Below, one piece after another: positions 44,982-45,426 of a stretch of 45,426 nucleotides of DNA. The stretch comes from Elioraea sp. Yellowstone (GTDB lineage: Bacteria; Pseudomonadota; Alphaproteobacteria; Acetobacterales; Acetobacteraceae). Made by a program: the position numbers and the translations under genes. Numbering within the stretch: position 1 is the stretch's first letter; every line of letters starts with the position of its first letter. The stretch covers positions 1 through 45,426 of the forward strand of contig NZ_VIKA01000011.1 in the NCBI RefSeq assembly GCF_006704265.1, in the 5' to 3' direction. Under the pieces are notes generated by a model, which worked only from the letters and a program-made list of their open reading frames with translations, did not search any database and was not told the DNA's origin.

Positions 44982-45426
44982 ATGCGTCGCTTCATCGTCG
45001 CCGTGCTGGCGGCCGCGATCCTCGCGGGCGGCGGGTTCGGGCTGTGGCAGTTCCGCCAGCAGCTCCACCAGGCGGCGAACGCCTCGCGCGCCGGCGGCGG
45101 CCCGCCGGCCGGGCTCGCCGTCCCCGTCCTCGCCGAGCCCGTCTCGGTCGAGCGCATCGCCGAGGAGGTGACGGCGATCGGCACGCTGCGCGCCAACGAG
45201 AGCGTGGCCTTGCGCCCGGAGGTGGCCGGCCGGGTGGCCGAGATCGCCTTCGCGGAGGGCAGCGTCGTCACCGCGGGCACGGTGCTGGTGCGGCTCGACG
45301 ATCAGATCCCGCGGGCCGAGCTCGCCCAGGCCGAGGCCGAGCTCGCGCTCGCCCAGGCGACCGCGCGCCGCGCCCAGGAGCTCTACGCCCGCGGCGCCGG
45401 CTCGGCGGCCGCGCGCGACCAGGCGG
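44982..45426 (+). CDS. RND efflux periplasmic adaptor (3' truncated by the window)
   Basis: 148 codons are visible, beginning at ATG 44982. A signal/anchor segment (RRFIVAVLAAAILAGGGFGL) is followed by a Gly/Pro linker, the first lipoyl half (VTAIGTLRANESVALRPEVA, then GRVAEIAFAEGSVV) and the start of the helical hairpin (LAQAEAELALAQATARRAQE). An RND permease gene probably follows outside the window. It is the third HlyD/MFP-type protein of the window and differs from the one at 38622 in its N-terminus. The palindrome at 44892 likely controls it. Confidence 0.88.
   Translation, partial: MRRFIVAVLAAAILAGGGFGLWQFRQQLHQAANASRAGGGPPAGLAVPVLAEPVSVERIAEEVTAIGTLRANESVALRPEVAGRVAEIAFAEGSVVTAGTVLVRLDDQIPRAELAQAEAELALAQATARRAQELYARGAGSAAARDQA

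Overview
The window is very GC-rich (about 70% by eye), densely coding and full of overlapping stop/start codons. A COQ9 protein, TAXI-TRAP and Liv-type transporters, paired RND pumps, a basic-tailed S21 and peptide deformylase together point to an alphaproteobacterium, probably of the Acetobacterales/Rhodospirillales (Elioraea- or Roseomonas-like). The taxon is inference. I see no rRNA, tRNA, CRISPR array, prophage or insertion sequence, and no gene with a recognisable HTH regulator domain.

Layout. 1-1366: the end of a Pro/Ala-linker plus GYF-domain protein, then a zinc-ribbon membrane protein. 1412-4363: a HlyD/FtsX/ATPase export operon. 4448-7421: an orphan TauB-type ATPase, a creatininase-family amidohydrolase and an FAD oxidase. 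7512-9194: ettA. 9192-10346: modular palindromic repeats around a FrnE-like DsbA gene. 10410-11087: a small stand-alone protein with a caspase-like (clan CD) His/Cys pattern behind an AT-rich promoter. 11216-12904: a chemoreceptor. 12920-15072: a housekeeping block (glycine-zipper lipoprotein, 25-26 aa membrane peptide, COQ9, peptide deformylase, rpsU). 15193-16216: two hypothetical proteins, one DUF3293. 16566-20667: a TAXI-TRAP transporter with a muconate-cycloisomerase-type enzyme. 20666-20793: a second repeat unit. 20798-21139: CsaA.

The most coherent accessory region is 21459-32684: an SDR, a divergent gamma-glutamyltransferase, a macro-domain protein, an amidase, a three-gene nitrile hydratase/thiocyanate hydrolase-type enzyme whose beta subunit is split into two 102-aa genes, a complete Liv-type ABC importer and an arylformamidase-like hydrolase. 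Most genes touch or overlap. A sensible reading is import of a nitrile, amide or related N-compound, hydration to the amide, then hydrolysis. No metallochaperone gene is visible, but the metal subunit has a His-rich N-terminus. The enzyme genes appear to have a leaderless promoter.

After that come an AbrB-type membrane protein with a helix-less Lrp sensor domain (minus strand, 32681-34008), two orphan oligopeptide-type ATPases followed by a lone xanthine-dehydrogenase-type molybdenum subunit (34115-38551), an RND adaptor/pump pair (38622-42882), an enoyl-CoA hydratase, an Ldh-family dehydrogenase, and the start of another RND adaptor behind a TetR-type palindrome (44892-44909).

The strongest non-genic signal is the repeat family: hairpin B, a GC-rich spacer and hairpin C occur in both orientations. 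Stem sequences differ between copies while both arms change together, as in BIME/REP elements.
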